The notes under the pieces were generated by a model. It ran no database searches, was not told the origin of the DNA, and saw only the letters and a list, made by a program, of their open reading frames with translations. The translations under genes were made by a program, and so were the position numbers. Shown in pieces: positions 8,166 to 18,029 of a DNA stretch of 64,000 bases. Position 1 is the stretch's first letter, and every line of letters begins with the position of its first letter. The stretch is from Sanguibacter hominis ATCC BAA-789 (GTDB lineage: Bacteria > Actinomycetota > Actinomycetes > Actinomycetales > Cellulomonadaceae), in contig NZ_JAAXOW010000001.1 in NCBI RefSeq assembly GCF_012396185.1, positions 992,001 through 1,056,000 on the forward strand, read 5' to 3'.

Positions 8166-11100
8166 TCAGACCTCCTGGACGCGCGTCGCGCCGCGCGAGC
8201 CGATCGACTCGACAAGGTGGTAGAGCGCCGGGAGCACGAGCAGCGTCATGAGCGTCGACGAGAACAGTCCACCGATCACGACGATCGCGAGCGGCTGCGA
8301 GATGAACCCGCCGTGCCCCGTGATGCCGATCGCCATGGGTGCGAGCGCGAGGATCGTCGCGAACGCCGTCATGAGGATGGGCTGCACACGGTGGACGGCG
8401 CCGCGGTGCAGCGCCTCCGTCATCGGCACGCCGCGGTCGCGGTACTGCTTGACGAGGTCGATCAGCACGATCGCGTTCGTCACGACGATGCCGATGAGCA
8501 TCAGCACGCCGATGAGCGACGGGACGCCGAGGGCGATGCCCGTCGCGACCTGGAGCAGGACGGCACCGGTCGCCGCGAACGGGATCGACACGAGCAGCAG
8601 GAACGGGTGCAGGAGCGACCGGAACGTCGCGACCATGACGACGTACACGATGAGGATCGCGACGAGCATCGCGAGCCCGAGCTGCGAGAACGCCTCGTTC
8701 TGCTCGGCCGTGACGCCGCCGATCTCCGCGGTCACGCCGTCGGGCAGCTCGACCTTGTCGAGCGCGTCGCCGACGACGGTCGCGGTCTGTCCCAGGTCGT
8801 CGGTGAGGGGCGTGACGGTGACGAGCTGGTTGCGCACGCCGTTGGACGTCGTGATCGCGACGGGGCCGTCCTCGACGGTGACCTCGGCGACGTCACCGAC
8901 CGTGAGCCCACCCGGCTCGACGGCGAGCGCGCGGATCGCGTCGACGGACGCCGGCGGGTCCTGGGGCGTGAGGTAGACGCTCACGGACGAGCCGTCGATC
9001 GTCACGGCGCCGATCTGCTGCGGCGTGATCATGCCGGCGACGGCCTGCGCGACCTGCGCCTCGCTCAGCTGGAGCTGGGCGAGCAGCGCACGGTCGAGCA
9101 CGACCGACACGGTCGGGCGGGCGGTCGTGAGCGACGTCGCGACCTGCTCGACCTCGTCGAGGGGGCGCATCGCCTCGGCGATCGTCTCGGTCGCCTTCGC
9201 GACGTCCTTCGGGTCGGCGCCCTTGACGGCGATCTCGACGTCGGAGCTCATGCCCATGCCCGCGAACTGCGAGATCGTCACGTCCTCCTCGGGGACGATC
9301 GCCGTGATCGCCGCGCGCACGTCCTCCTGGATCTTGGCCTGGTCGCCGTCGGCGTCGGTCGTCAGCGACCACGAGATGGACTCGGTACCGCCGGAGAGGA
9401 GCGCAGAGCTCTCGGTCGAGCCGATCGTCGCAGCGACGAGCTCGACGCCGTCGACCGCGCGCAGCGCCTCGTCGACCTTGCGCGCCTCGTCGAGCTGGTC
9501 GTCGAGAGCGGTGCCCGGCGCGACTGCCTGCGTGATGCCGAGCGAGTTCTGCGACATGTCACCGAGGAAGCTCGTCTTGAGCAGCGGCGTGACCGCGCCC
9601 GTGCCGACGAGCACGAGGACCGCGATGCCGACCGTGATCCACCGGTGCGACAGCACCCACGTCAGGAGGCGCCCGTAGCTGCGCTGGATCAGTCCAGGGG
9701 CCTCAGCGGTGTCGCTCAGGTCGTCGGTCGCGGCGGGCTCGGTCTCGCTCGTGCCGTGGCCCTTCCACCTGAGGAACCAGTACGCGAGGACGGGCACGAT
9801 CGTCAGCGCGACGAGCAGCGAGGCGCCCATCGCGATCGCGACCGTGAACGCGAACGGCCGGAACAGCACGCCCGCCATGCCGCCGACGAGCGCGATCGGC
9901 AGGAACACCGCGACGGTCGTCACGGTCGACGCGGTGATCGCGCCGGCGACCTCGCGCACCGCGTCGACGATCGTCGCGCGTCTGGTCTTGCCGTAGCGCA
10001 TGTGCCGCTCGACGTTCTCGATGACGACGATCGAGTCGTCGACGATGCGGCCGATCGCGATCGTCAGGCCACCGAGCGACAGGATGTTGAGGGTGTAGCC
10101 CGCGGCCTGCATGCCGACGAACGCGACGAGCAGCGACACGGGGATCGACACGGCCGTCACGAGGGTCGCGCGGCCGGAGCGCAGGAACGCGAGGATGACG
10201 ATGACGGCCATGACGAGGCCGAGGAGGCCCTCTGTCGCGAGGCTGTTGATGGACTCCTCGATGAACGGCGCCTGGTCGACGAGGACCGAGAACGTCGCGC
10301 CCGCGACCATCTCCTCGAGCCCCGGGAGCGCGTCACGGACGGCGTGCGAGACCTCGACCGTGTTGGCGTCGGGCAGCTTCGTCACCGAGAGCGTGAGCGC
10401 TTCCTTGCCGTCGACGAGCGAGTAGGACGACGTCGGGTCCGTCGTCATCTCGACGTCGGCGACGTCGGCGAGGGTCGCAGGGCCGAGCGGGAGCTCGGCG
10501 ACGTCCTCGACCGAGGACAGCCGCTGCCCGACCTGGACGGCCATCGTCGAGCCGCCCTCGTCGATCGTGCCGGCGGGCACGAGCACGCCGTTCTGCGCGA
10601 GGACGGTCGCGACCTGCTGCGCCGAGACGTTGTAGGCAGCCATGTCCTCGAACCGCGGCGTCACCGCGATGCGAGGCCCGGGGGCGCCGATGATGCTCGC
10701 GGCCGCGACGCCGTCGAGCCGTTCGAGCTCAGGGACGACGACGTCTACGAGACGCCCGGCGAGCGCCTCCGTGTCGTCGGCGGACACGGCGACCTGGATG
10801 ACCGGGAAGTCGTCGAGGCTGATCGCGAGCACGCTCGGGTCGACGTTCTCGGGGAGGAACGAGCTGATCCGGCCGAGGGCCTGGGTCATCTTCTGCTCGA
10901 CCTTGGCCGTCTCCGTGCCGAACTCGAACTCGGCGAGGACGACGGACATGCCGGTCGACGACGTCGACGTCGTGCCGAGGAGGCCCGGCACGGTCTGGAG
11001 CGCCTTCTCGACGGGCGCGGTGACGTCGGACGCGACGACCTCGACCGACGCACCCGGGTGCGCGGTGAGGACCGCGAGCTGGGGCACCTCGATCGAGGGG

Positions 11101-11213
11101 ATGAGCTCCTGCTTGAGCGAGGTGAACGCAAGACCGCCGAACACGGCGACGACCACCGTGACGAGCGCGATGAGCGCCCGGTTCTTGAGGCTGAAGAGTG
11201 AGAGCTTGTGCAC
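8166..11213 (-). CDS. RND efflux permease, HAE1/AcrB-type
   Basis: 1,015-residue proton-driven exporter. One N-terminal membrane helix (IALVTVVVAVFGGLAF) is followed by a large periplasm-type porter domain, then helices 2-6, a second porter domain and helices 8-12, duplicated as in AcrB. The helix-4 Asp pair region reads GRIVDDSIVVIENVERH. In Gram-positives such pumps act without an outer-membrane channel. GTG 11213 begins V-HKLSLFSLKNRALI, typical for the family. It is the second gene of an operon with the TetR gene 47 bp upstream, which very probably represses it. The substrate is unknown. A short C-terminal tail follows the last helix. Confidence 0.92.
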   Translation of the reverse strand: MHKLSLFSLKNRALIALVTVVVAVFGGLAFTSLKQELIPSIEVPQLAVLTAHPGASVEVVASDVTAPVEKALQTVPGLLGTTSTSSTGMSVVLAEFEFGTETAKVEQKMTQALGRISSFLPENVDPSVLAISLDDFPVIQVAVSADDTEALAGRLVDVVVPELERLDGVAAASIIGAPGPRIAVTPRFEDMAAYNVSAQQVATVLAQNGVLVPAGTIDEGGSTMAVQVGQRLSSVEDVAELPLGPATLADVADVEMTTDPTSSYSLVDGKEALTLSVTKLPDANTVEVSHAVRDALPGLEEMVAGATFSVLVDQAPFIEESINSLATEGLLGLVMAVIVILAFLRSGRATLVTAVSIPVSLLVAFVGMQAAGYTLNILSLGGLTIAIGRIVDDSIVVIENVERHMRYGKTRRATIVDAVREVAGAITASTVTTVAVFLPIALVGGMAGVLFRPFAFTVAIAMGASLLVALTIVPVLAYWFLRWKGHGTSETEPAATDDLSDTAEAPGLIQRSYGRLLTWVLSHRWITVGIAVLVLVGTGAVTPLLKTSFLGDMSQNSLGITQAVAPGTALDDQLDEARKVDEALRAVDGVELVAATIGSTESSALLSGGTESISWSLTTDADGDQAKIQEDVRAAITAIVPEEDVTISQFAGMGMSSDVEIAVKGADPKDVAKATETIAEAMRPLDEVEQVATSLTTARPTVSVVLDRALLAQLQLSEAQVAQAVAGMITPQQIGAVTIDGSSVSVYLTPQDPPASVDAIRALAVEPGGLTVGDVAEVTVEDGPVAITTSNGVRNQLVTVTPLTDDLGQTATVVGDALDKVELPDGVTAEIGGVTAEQNEAFSQLGLAMLVAILIVYVVMVATFRSLLHPFLLLVSIPFAATGAVLLQVATGIALGVPSLIGVLMLIGIVVTNAIVLIDLVKQYRDRGVPMTEALHRGAVHRVQPILMTAFATILALAPMAIGITGHGGFISQPLAIVVIGGLFSSTLMTLLVLPALYHLVESIGSRGATRVQEV

Positions 11214-11260
11214 GGGAGCCTGTTTCTCTGGTGGGTGTCGGCTGCGGTCGGTGTGACTGG

Positions 11261-11935
11261 TCAGGAATAGCTGCGGCGTTCGGAGAAGCCGTGGCGCAGG
11301 TGGGTGAACGCTTCCGCGACGAGCTCGCTGAGCTGCGCCCGGAGCTCGGGCGTCACCGCGGGCGGGACGGGTGCAGGGTCGGCGCCCGGACCGAGGCAGC
11401 CGAGGTTCTCGACGCCGTCGGCGACGACGACGTGCAGCGCGCCGGAGAGCAGCCCGATGACCGCCCCCACGAACAGGTGGACCCGCACGCTGCCGAAGCG
11501 TTCTCCGAGCGCGTCCTGCGCGAGCGCGGCGCGGTACGCCTGCATGCGGGCGTGCGCCGTCGACTCGAGGACGCGGTGCTCGTGCGCGACGATCGCGAGC
11601 GCCCGGACGTCGTCGAGCACGGGGCCGTTGATGATGCCGAGGACGTAGGCCTCGGAGGCGTCGATGACGTCGTCGAACGAGGTGGGGACGTGCGTCTCGT
11701 CGAGGTCGGTGAGGACGGCGGCGTGCGCGAGGAAGCCGTCGACGACGGCCTCGGGCTTGCCTGCGTAGTGGTTGGCGAACGTGCGCCGCGAGTATCCGGC
11801 GTCAGCGGCGATGTCGTCGATCGTCACCGCGTCGTAGCCGCGCTCGCGCACGAGCGTGTACGCGGCGATGGCGAGCTCTCGTGCGGTTGCGCGCTTCTTC
11901 GCCTCGCGCAGGCCGCTCATGGTGGGGGTGGGCAC
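11261..11935 (-). CDS. TetR family repressor of the RND efflux operon
   Basis: 224 residues from GTG 11935. The helix-turn-helix is clear (YDAVTIDDIAADAGYSRRTF, then ANHYAGK). A longer frame begins at TTG 11971, but that codon lies inside an operator palindrome and overlaps the -35 box, so it is unlikely. GTG 11935 sits 6 nt after the TATGCT -10 box, giving a leaderless mRNA; ATG 11920 is the alternative. The gene precedes the RND permease by 47 bp. Twin palindromes at its promoter indicate autorepression and hence induction of the pump when a ligand binds. Confidence 0.9.
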   Translation of the reverse strand: MPTPTMSGLREAKKRATARELAIAAYTLVRERGYDAVTIDDIAADAGYSRRTFANHYAGKPEAVVDGFLAHAAVLTDLDETHVPTSFDDVIDASEAYVLGIINGPVLDDVRALAIVAHEHRVLESTAHARMQAYRAALAQDALGERFGSVRVHLFVGAVIGLLSGALHVVVADGVENLGCLGPGADPAPVPPAVTPELRAQLSELVAEAFTHLRHGFSERRSYS

Positions 11936-11941
11936 CGCGCG

Positions 11942-11989
11942 AGCATATGTTGTTGGTTGCCCGTCAGGCAACGTTGCCCATCGGGCAAC
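11942..11989 (-). promoter_or_regulatory. promoter and twin palindromic operator of the TetR-RND operon
   Basis: Two adjacent 17-bp palindromes, GTTGCCCGTCAGGCAAC (11956-11972) and GTTGCCCATCGGGCAAC (11973-11989), are head to tail with no gap. On the minus strand the first contains a -35 box TTGCCT (11966-11971), followed after 18 bp by a -10 box TATGCT (11942-11947). A repressor bound here would block polymerase. The layout fits two TetR dimers on tandem sites. It lies in the 57-bp gap between the threonine aldolase stop and the TetR start. Confidence 0.85.
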
Positions 11990-11992
11990 GGG

Positions 11993-13060
11993 TCAGCCGG
12001 CCGCGGCAGCTGCCTCGAGAGCACCGAGGAGAGCGTCGACATCGTCCTCGACCGCGTCGAACCCGCACATCAACCGCACCACGCCCGGTTCCCCCGGCCA
12101 GTCGTAGAACACGAAACCCGACCGCAGCTCCGCCGCGACCCCTGCAGGCAGCTCGACGAACACTCCGTTGACCTCGCTCGGGTACACCGGCACCACGCCC
12201 GGGAGCAGCCCGGCCGCGACACGCTCGTCGATCCCCGCCCGCAGCCGTGCCGCCATCGCGTTCGCCGCACGCGCGTTGCGCAACCACAGGTCGCCGTCGA
12301 ACAGGGCGAGGAGCTGCGCCGCGACGAAGCGCGACTTGCTCGCGAGCTGCATCCCGCTCATCCGCAGCCGCCGCACCCCCTCGGCGACCTCAGCGCCGCG
12401 CGGCGACGTCGCATCGAGGACCACGACCGTCTCCGCCGCGAGCGCCCCGTTCTTCGTGCCGCCCAGGGAGAGCAGGTCCACCCCGACGTCGGTCGTCAGC
12501 GCACGCAGCGGCAGGTCGAGCGCCGCGGCCGCGTTCGCGATCCGCGCACCGTCGACGTGCAGCAGAAGCCCGTGGGCGTGCGCCTGCTCCGCGAGCTCCG
12601 CGACCTGCGCAGGCGCGTAGAGCGTCCCGAGCTCGGTGGCCTGCGTGATCGAGACGACCGCCGGCTCCGCACGGTGCACGTCGTCACGCCCCGCGAGCAT
12701 CGGCGCGACCAGCTCAGGGGTCAGCCGCCCCTCCGGCGCGTCGACCGGGAGGAGCTTGAGCCCCGCGACCTTCTCAGGAGCGCCGCCCTCGTCACCCACG
12801 ACGTGCGCCGTACGCGCGCACACGACCCCACCCCAGCGCGGGACCGCGGCCGACAGTCCCAGGACGTTTGCGCCCGTGCCCGTGAGCACGGGGAACGCGC
12901 GGGCGCGCTCACCCAGGTGCCCACGCAGGACCTCCTCGAGGCGGGCCGTCCACGGGTCGTCGCCGTACGCGGGCGCCCGGCCGACGTTCGCCTCCGCGAT
13001 CGCGGCGAGCACCTCAGGGTGGATCCCGGCGTGGTTGTCAGAGCCGAAGCTGATCGTCAT
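11993..13060 (-). CDS. low-specificity L-threonine aldolase family protein (PLP enzyme)
   Basis: 355-residue fold-type I PLP enzyme of the beta-eliminating lyase/threonine aldolase family, expected to cleave L-threonine or allo-threonine to glycine and acetaldehyde. The N-terminus SFGSDNHAGIHPEVLAAI, the HVDGAR motif with the cofactor-binding Asp170 and the LLSLGGTKNG motif with Schiff-base Lys203 are all present. ATG 13060 is chosen because homology begins there; the upstream extension is arginine-rich and unlike the family. It is divergent from pnuC (62-bp gap). Length is normal. Confidence 0.92.
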   Translation of the reverse strand: MTISFGSDNHAGIHPEVLAAIAEANVGRAPAYGDDPWTARLEEVLRGHLGERARAFPVLTGTGANVLGLSAAVPRWGGVVCARTAHVVGDEGGAPEKVAGLKLLPVDAPEGRLTPELVAPMLAGRDDVHRAEPAVVSITQATELGTLYAPAQVAELAEQAHAHGLLLHVDGARIANAAAALDLPLRALTTDVGVDLLSLGGTKNGALAAETVVVLDATSPRGAEVAEGVRRLRMSGMQLASKSRFVAAQLLALFDGDLWLRNARAANAMAARLRAGIDERVAAGLLPGVVPVYPSEVNGVFVELPAGVAAELRSGFVFYDWPGEPGVVRLMCGFDAVEDDVDALLGALEAAAAAG

Positions 13061-13122
13061 CGCACCAGTCAAGCACCGCGCAGATCTATCCTGAGACCCC
13101 CCGACGCGACTGGAGCGCACGC

Positions 13123-13815
13123 GTGAGCTTCTTCTCGTGGCTGTTCGACGCCACGTTCACCGTCGGCGACCAGGTCGTGCTGTGGCGCGAGGTCGTCGGC
13201 AACCTCTTCGGCCTCGCCTCGGCCCTCGGCGGCATGCGCCGCCGCGTGTGGGCATGGCCCGTCGGCATCGTCGGCAACGTCCTGCTGTTCACCGTCTTCC
13301 TCGGCGCCGTGTTCGGCACCCCCGACGCGACGAACCTGCTCGGCCAGGCCGGGCGCCAGGTCATGTTCGTCATCGTGTCCGTGTACGGCTGGACGACCTG
13401 GCGGGCAGCGCGCACGGCCGCCCGGACGGCCGCCGCGTCGCACGCGACCGTCGACGCGACGTCGGACGGGCAGATCGTCCCGACGTGGGCGGGCGGACGC
13501 CAGCGCGCCCTCCTCGTCGTCGCCGCCGTCGCCGGCACGCTCGTCCTCACGCCGATCTTCCGGAGCCTCGGCTCGTACGAGCCCGTATGGGCCGACGCAT
13601 GGATCTTCGTCGGCTCCGTCCTGGCGACCTACGGCATGGCCCGCGGGTGGGTCGAGTTCTGGCTCGTGTGGGTCGCGGTCGACCTCGTGGGTGTGCCGCT
13701 CCTGCTGTCCGCCGGGTACTGGGCGACCGCGTCGATGTACGTCTTCTACGGCGCGTTCACGCTCGCCGGCTTCTTCGTCTGGTGGCGCGCCTCGCGCACC
13801 GTGCCTGCGGCATAG
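13123..13815 (+). CDS. pnuC: PnuC-family nicotinamide riboside transporter
   Basis: 230-residue membrane protein. The early motif WREVVGNLFGLASALGGMRR and the following WAWPVGIVGNVLLF match PnuC, with about seven membrane helices in total and a Trp-rich C-terminus. PnuC moves nicotinamide riboside by facilitated diffusion coupled to intracellular phosphorylation. A hydrophilic insert of about 30 residues sits mid-protein (residues about 95-125). GTG 13123 follows TGGAGC with 7-bp spacing. No NiaR or NAD riboswitch element was recognised upstream. Confidence 0.9.
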   Translation: MSFFSWLFDATFTVGDQVVLWREVVGNLFGLASALGGMRRRVWAWPVGIVGNVLLFTVFLGAVFGTPDATNLLGQAGRQVMFVIVSVYGWTTWRAARTAARTAAASHATVDATSDGQIVPTWAGGRQRALLVVAAVAGTLVLTPIFRSLGSYEPVWADAWIFVGSVLATYGMARGWVEFWLVWVAVDLVGVPLLLSAGYWATASMYVFYGAFTLAGFFVWWRASRTVPAA

Positions 13816-13835
13816 CCGCAGCCCACGAGCCCCGG

Positions 13836-15431
13836 CTACGCGAGCGAGCCGAGCAGCCCGCCCAGGACGATCTTCGTGATCATCGCGGCGGGGTAGACGA
13901 GCGCGTAGCCGAGCGCGACGCGCGAGTCGAAGCCCGTGCGGTGGTTCGCGAACGCCAGCACCGCAGGCTGCGTCTGCGTCCCGGCGAGCATGCCGGACAG
14001 CGACGTCCCACCCACCTTGAAGAGTCGGCGCATCACGACCCACAGCCCGAGCGCGACGACAGTCGTCACGGCCGCGCCGAGCGCAGCGATGCGGATCCAC
14101 TCGCCCGACGCGAACGCGGGCGCGATCTGCCCGCCCGCGACGAGACCAGCCTGCGCGAGGAACACGAGCAGACCCAGCTCGGACAACGTCTGCGCCGCGG
14201 TGAACGGCATCGTCGTGACGACCGGGCCGATCCGGCCGATCCGACCGAGCACCAGCCCGACGACGAGGGTGCCCGCGGCGGCACCGATCGTGACGTGCTG
14301 GCCGGGGATCGGCAGGACGACGAGGCCGAGCAGCACACCGAGGGACATCCCGACGCCGAGCGCGACAGGGTTGATGTCGGAGAAGCCGCGCGACGAGTCG
14401 CCGAACAGGTTCGTGACCTTGTCCATGACGCCGCGCGGCGCGATCACGCGGATGCGGTCGCCGAGCTGGATCACCTGGTCCTCGTGCGCGACGGCGTCGA
14501 CGTCGCCACGGCGCAGGCGCGTCACGCTCGCCTCGTACTGGTGCTGCAGGTCGAGCTCGCGCAGCGTGCGACCCGCGACGCGCGGGTTGGAGACGGTGAC
14601 ACGGCGCATCGCGAGGTAGCGCGTGTCGCGGGCGAGGTGGTGCGACGACGTGTGGCCGAGCATCGTCGTGATCTTGTTGACGAGGCTCTCCGGCCCGACG
14701 ACCGTGACGACGTCGTCCTTGACCAGGACGTCCTCGGTCCCGGCAGCGCGCGGCGGCGCCTCCTCCGAGCCGCTGCGCAGGCGCGCGAAGGAGATCTGGC
14801 CGCCGAACAGGTCGGTGAGCTCGCGCAGCGACTGGCCCGTCGCGGTCTCGACGCGCACCGCGCGCTCGACGAGCGGCGGCGGCGAGTCGGTGTCGGAGCT
14901 GCGCCCGCGCAGGACGAGCATCGCGACGACGAGCATGCCGACGACGCCGAACACGTACGCGACGGCATAGCCGACGGTCGGGGCCGTCTGGTCCCCTGCG
15001 GCGTCGCGCGCTGCCGCGAGGGCCGGGGTGTTGGTCACGGCGCCGGCGAACGTCCCCGCGACCGTCGCGGGTGACAGGTCGAGCACCGCGCCGAGGCCGA
15101 CGGCGACGAGCGCGCCCGCGCACAGCACGCCCATCATCGACGCGATGAGCCGCAGGCTCTTGCGCAGGGACGCGAAGAACTCGGCGCCCGAGACCACGCC
15201 GACCGTGAAGGTGAACAGGGTCAGGCCGAGCGTGCCGAACGCGGGCGGGACGACGAGCTCGACGTCGTGCGCCGAGCCGAGCCCGCCGAACACGAGCGCG
15301 AGGAAGAGCACGGCGGCAGCGCCGAGACCGATCCCCTTGACCGTGACGTGGCCGACGGCGGCGCCCAGCCCCACGACGAGGAACAGCAGGAGCACGGGAT
15401 GCTCCGCGAGCAGCTCCAGCACAGCAGACAT
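13836..15431 (-). CDS. AspT/YidE-type transporter with two RCK_C domains
   Basis: 531 residues. The architecture is five N-terminal membrane helices, two cytoplasmic TrkA-C (RCK_C) domains at about residues 195-360, then six C-terminal helices. The family motif GxxFGGxxT-like region reads AGTFAGAVTNTPALAAARDA, and the C-terminal counterpart is LAGTQTQPAVLAFANHRTG. This is the aspartate:alanine exchanger family; the substrate of this member is unknown. ATG 15431 starts immediately before the first helix; the longer frame adds an arginine-rich stretch and is rejected. It is convergent with pnuC (20-bp gap). Confidence 0.9.
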   Translation of the reverse strand: MSAVLELLAEHPVLLLFLVVGLGAAVGHVTVKGIGLGAAAVLFLALVFGGLGSAHDVELVVPPAFGTLGLTLFTFTVGVVSGAEFFASLRKSLRLIASMMGVLCAGALVAVGLGAVLDLSPATVAGTFAGAVTNTPALAAARDAAGDQTAPTVGYAVAYVFGVVGMLVVAMLVLRGRSSDTDSPPPLVERAVRVETATGQSLRELTDLFGGQISFARLRSGSEEAPPRAAGTEDVLVKDDVVTVVGPESLVNKITTMLGHTSSHHLARDTRYLAMRRVTVSNPRVAGRTLRELDLQHQYEASVTRLRRGDVDAVAHEDQVIQLGDRIRVIAPRGVMDKVTNLFGDSSRGFSDINPVALGVGMSLGVLLGLVVLPIPGQHVTIGAAAGTLVVGLVLGRIGRIGPVVTTMPFTAAQTLSELGLLVFLAQAGLVAGGQIAPAFASGEWIRIAALGAAVTTVVALGLWVVMRRLFKVGGTSLSGMLAGTQTQPAVLAFANHRTGFDSRVALGYALVYPAAMITKIVLGGLLGSLA

Positions 15432-15535
15432 GCGACACCTCACCCTGAGCGGACGGACCCGACTCCACCTCACACCAGGCCAGGGTCGTTCCACATGGGA
15501 CCCAAGGCCCCTTCAAGGCCTGGTCAAAGCCCAGT

Positions 15536-17182
15536 TCAGTAGCGGAACTGCATCACCTTGTCGCGCAGCTCGCTCGCCATGCGGGCGAGCTCCGTCGTCG
15601 CGCTCGTCATGTGCGACACGGTGATGCTCGACTGCTCGGACGCCGTCGCGACGCTCGTGATGTTCTGCGCGATCTCCGCGGACCCTGTCGCGGCCTCCAC
15701 GACGGACCGGCTCATCTCGTTCGTCGTGGCCGTCTGCTCCTCGACCGCGGACGCGATCGTCAGCTGGAAGTCGTTGATCGAGGACACGATCGACGTGATC
15801 TCGCTGATCGCACCGATCGCTCCGTCCGTGTCGGTCTGGATGGCCTCGACGCGCCGCGCGATGTCCTCGGTCGCGCGCGCCGTCTCCTGGGCGAGCTCCT
15901 TGACCTCTCCCGCGACGACCGCGAAGCCCTTCCCGGCCTCCCCAGCACGCGCAGCCTCGATGGTCGCGTTGAGCGCGAGGAGGTTCGTCTGCTCGGCGAT
16001 CGACGTGATCGCCCGCACGACGGCGCTGATCTCCTGGCTCGACTCCCCCAGCCGTGCCACGGTCGCGCTCGTGGTCTCGGCGACGTCCGTCGCCCGCGCG
16101 GCGACCCGCGCGGCCTCCGAGGCGTTCTGCGCGATCTCCCGGATGGATGCGCCCATCTGCTCGGCACCAGCCGCGGCAGCCTGCACGTTCCGGCTCACCT
16201 GCTCCGCCGCCGCGGCGACGACACCGGCCTGCGCCGACGACTCCTGGGCGCCTGCGGCGACCTGCTCGCCCGACGCACCCAGCTCCTCGACGGCGGAGGC
16301 GACGGTCACGGTCGTCTCACCGACGCCTGCGAGGATCTCGGCGAGCGAGCCCCGCGCGACGTTGAGCAGCGACGCCGTCTCGCCGAGCTCGTCGCGGGTG
16401 CTCTCGTCCGCAGCGACCGTGAGGTCGCCGTCGGCCATCGCGGCGATCGCCGCGCGCAGGCCCGCGATCGAGCCGCGCACCGACCGCACGACGCGCAGGG
16501 CGAGGGCCAAGAGGGCGCCCGCGACCACGAGGATGACCACGATCGTGATGTTCGTGGACTGCTTCGCGGAGCCCTGGGCGTGGTCCGCGACGTTGGCGAC
16601 GTGAGCGTCGATCTCCTCGGCGACCGTGTCGAGGCCTGCGACGTAGCCGGAGATCAGCGGCTGGAGGGTCTTGGTGTAGAAGAGCGTGTACTCCTCGGCC
16701 GTGCCTTCCATCGCGATGGGGATCATCCGCATGTCGCGGACGTCGACGTACGTCTTGTAGTTCTCGACGAAGCCCGCCCAGCCCTCGGAGAGCCCGCCGA
16801 GGCTGGCGTCGAGGGTAGCGATCGACGCCTCGATCTCGGCGTCGTTCTCGTCGAGGCTCGCGAGCCACTCCTGCTTCGCCTCGGGCGTCCCCGACGCGGC
16901 GATCTGGGCGACGATCATGCGGCCCTTGATCTGGTTCTGGTGCAGGAGGTTGAGCGGCCGGGCGATCTGCGCGTTCGACGTGGCGACCTCGTCCGTGCCG
17001 GCAGCGAGCCGCGTCATGAGGACGATCGCGAGGGCGCCGATGAGGAGCACCCCGACGACGCCGATGCCCGCGAGGAGGCGCAGGCGCGCGGCGATGGAAC
17101 GGGCCAGGCCGCGGCGTCGCGCCGGGCGCAGCTCGCCCTCGTCCGCAGCGGTGGGCGGGACGGACGGTGCTGCGCTCATCAT
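15536..17182 (-). CDS. methyl-accepting chemotaxis protein
   Basis: 548-residue transmembrane chemoreceptor. A basic N-terminus leads to TM1 (about residues 33-55), then a roughly 180-residue external four-helix bundle resembling 4HB_MCP domains, TM2 ([15 protein letters not shown]), HAMP, and a long signalling coiled coil. The hairpin tip with [20 protein letters not shown] is intact, so coupling to CheA/CheW is expected. No pentapeptide for CheR binding is visible at the C-terminus. Two ATGs follow AGGGAG, at 17182 and 17179; the second has the better spacing. Other chemotaxis genes are not in this window. The ligand is unknown. Confidence 0.95.
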   Translation of the reverse strand: MMSAAPSVPPTAADEGELRPARRRGLARSIAARLRLLAGIGVVGVLLIGALAIVLMTRLAAGTDEVATSNAQIARPLNLLHQNQIKGRMIVAQIAASGTPEAKQEWLASLDENDAEIEASIATLDASLGGLSEGWAGFVENYKTYVDVRDMRMIPIAMEGTAEEYTLFYTKTLQPLISGYVAGLDTVAEEIDAHVANVADHAQGSAKQSTNITIVVILVVAGALLALALRVVRSVRGSIAGLRAAIAAMADGDLTVAADESTRDELGETASLLNVARGSLAEILAGVGETTVTVASAVEELGASGEQVAAGAQESSAQAGVVAAAAEQVSRNVQAAAAGAEQMGASIREIAQNASEAARVAARATDVAETTSATVARLGESSQEISAVVRAITSIAEQTNLLALNATIEAARAGEAGKGFAVVAGEVKELAQETARATEDIARRVEAIQTDTDGAIGAISEITSIVSSINDFQLTIASAVEEQTATTNEMSRSVVEAATGSAEIAQNITSVATASEQSSITVSHMTSATTELARMASELRDKVMQFRY

Positions 17183-17254
17183 GGCTCCCTTGTCTGTCGA
17201 CCTCGGCGTCCTGCCGACGGCGGGGTGTGATGTCGGGAAAACACCCTGCGACCC

Positions 17255-17282
17255 GCATCGGTCGGGGCGAGGGACTGTTGAG
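17255..17282 (-). promoter_or_regulatory. possible flagellar-sigma (sigma-28 type) promoter of the chemoreceptor
   Basis: On the minus strand CTCAAC (17277-17282) and CCGATGC (17255-17261) are separated by 15 bp, resembling the CTCA-N15-CCGAT form of FliA-type promoters in motile actinobacteria. The start codon is about 70 bp downstream. Pattern match by eye only. Confidence 0.4.
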
Positions 17283-17474
17283 CGCTCAGAATGCAACGAT
17301 CGTGTTACGCGGTCGCCCATTTCGGACACCCTGCGCGCAGCCGCGCGCGGGCGTCCCGCGCACGGCTCGACAAGGCCGTGTCGGGAACCTCGGCGTGCGC
17401 GACGGCGAGACCGTGCACACGATGGTCGAGACGCCCACCCAACCGGTGGGCGCACGTACCGAGAGGAGCGCCAC

Positions 17475-18023
17475 ATGTCACACCTCACCGGCAAGAAGGT
17501 CGCTTTCGTCGCCGTGGACGGCTTCGAGGACTCCGAGCTGACGAGCCCGTGGGAGGCGGTCACCGAGCATGGTGCGGTCGCCGAGCTCGTCTCGACGGAG
17601 GGCGGCACGATCACCGGCAAGAACGGGCACGAAGCCTCCGTCGACGTCACCACGTCAGACGCGGACCCGGCGTCGTACGACGCGCTCGTCCTGCCGGGCG
17701 GCGTTGTCAACGCCGACACGATCCGCACCGACGAGAAGGCCGTGACGTTCGTGCGGCAATTCTTCGCGGACGGCAAGCCCGTCGGCGTCATCTGTCACGG
17801 CGCCTGGATCCTGGCGGACGCGGACGTCCTCGGCGGACGCACGATCACCTCGTACCCGAGCCTGCGCACGGACCTCGTCAACGCCGGCGCTGCGTGGGTC
17901 GACGAGGAGGTCGTGGTCGACCAGGGCCTCGTCTCGAGCCGCACGCCCGACGACCTCCCGGCCTTCAACGCGAAGGTCGTCGAGGAGATCGGCGAGGGGC
18001 GGCACACGGGACAGACGGTCTGA
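17475..18023 (+). CDS. DJ-1/PfpI family type 1 glutamine amidotransferase-like protein
   Basis: 182-residue class I GATase-fold protein. The nucleophile elbow is VICHGAW with Cys107 followed by His108, and the conserved Glu near GFEDSEL (residues 16-22) is present. The family includes proteases/chaperones and deglycase-like stress proteins (YhbO, PfpI). ATG 17475 is preceded by GAGAGGAG 7-14 bp upstream; the long upstream frame lacks family homology. It heads a three-gene run with a small Rho_N-like protein (6 bp away) and topoisomerase IB. Confidence 0.93.
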   Translation: MSHLTGKKVAFVAVDGFEDSELTSPWEAVTEHGAVAELVSTEGGTITGKNGHEASVDVTTSDADPASYDALVLPGGVVNADTIRTDEKAVTFVRQFFADGKPVGVICHGAWILADADVLGGRTITSYPSLRTDLVNAGAAWVDEEVVVDQGLVSSRTPDDLPAFNAKVVEEIGEGRHTGQTV

Positions 18024-18029
18024 GCTGAC

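Noticed and set aside
6414-11201. 1,595-codon plus-strand open frame
   Set aside because: It is antisense to the phosphatidyltransferase, YihY and RND genes. Its Arg/Asp/His-rich product is typical of the shadow frame of GC-rich codons.
11936-11971. N-terminal extension of the TetR gene to TTG 11971
   Set aside because: The codons overlap the -35 box and operator palindrome; the promoter predicts a start at GTG 11935.
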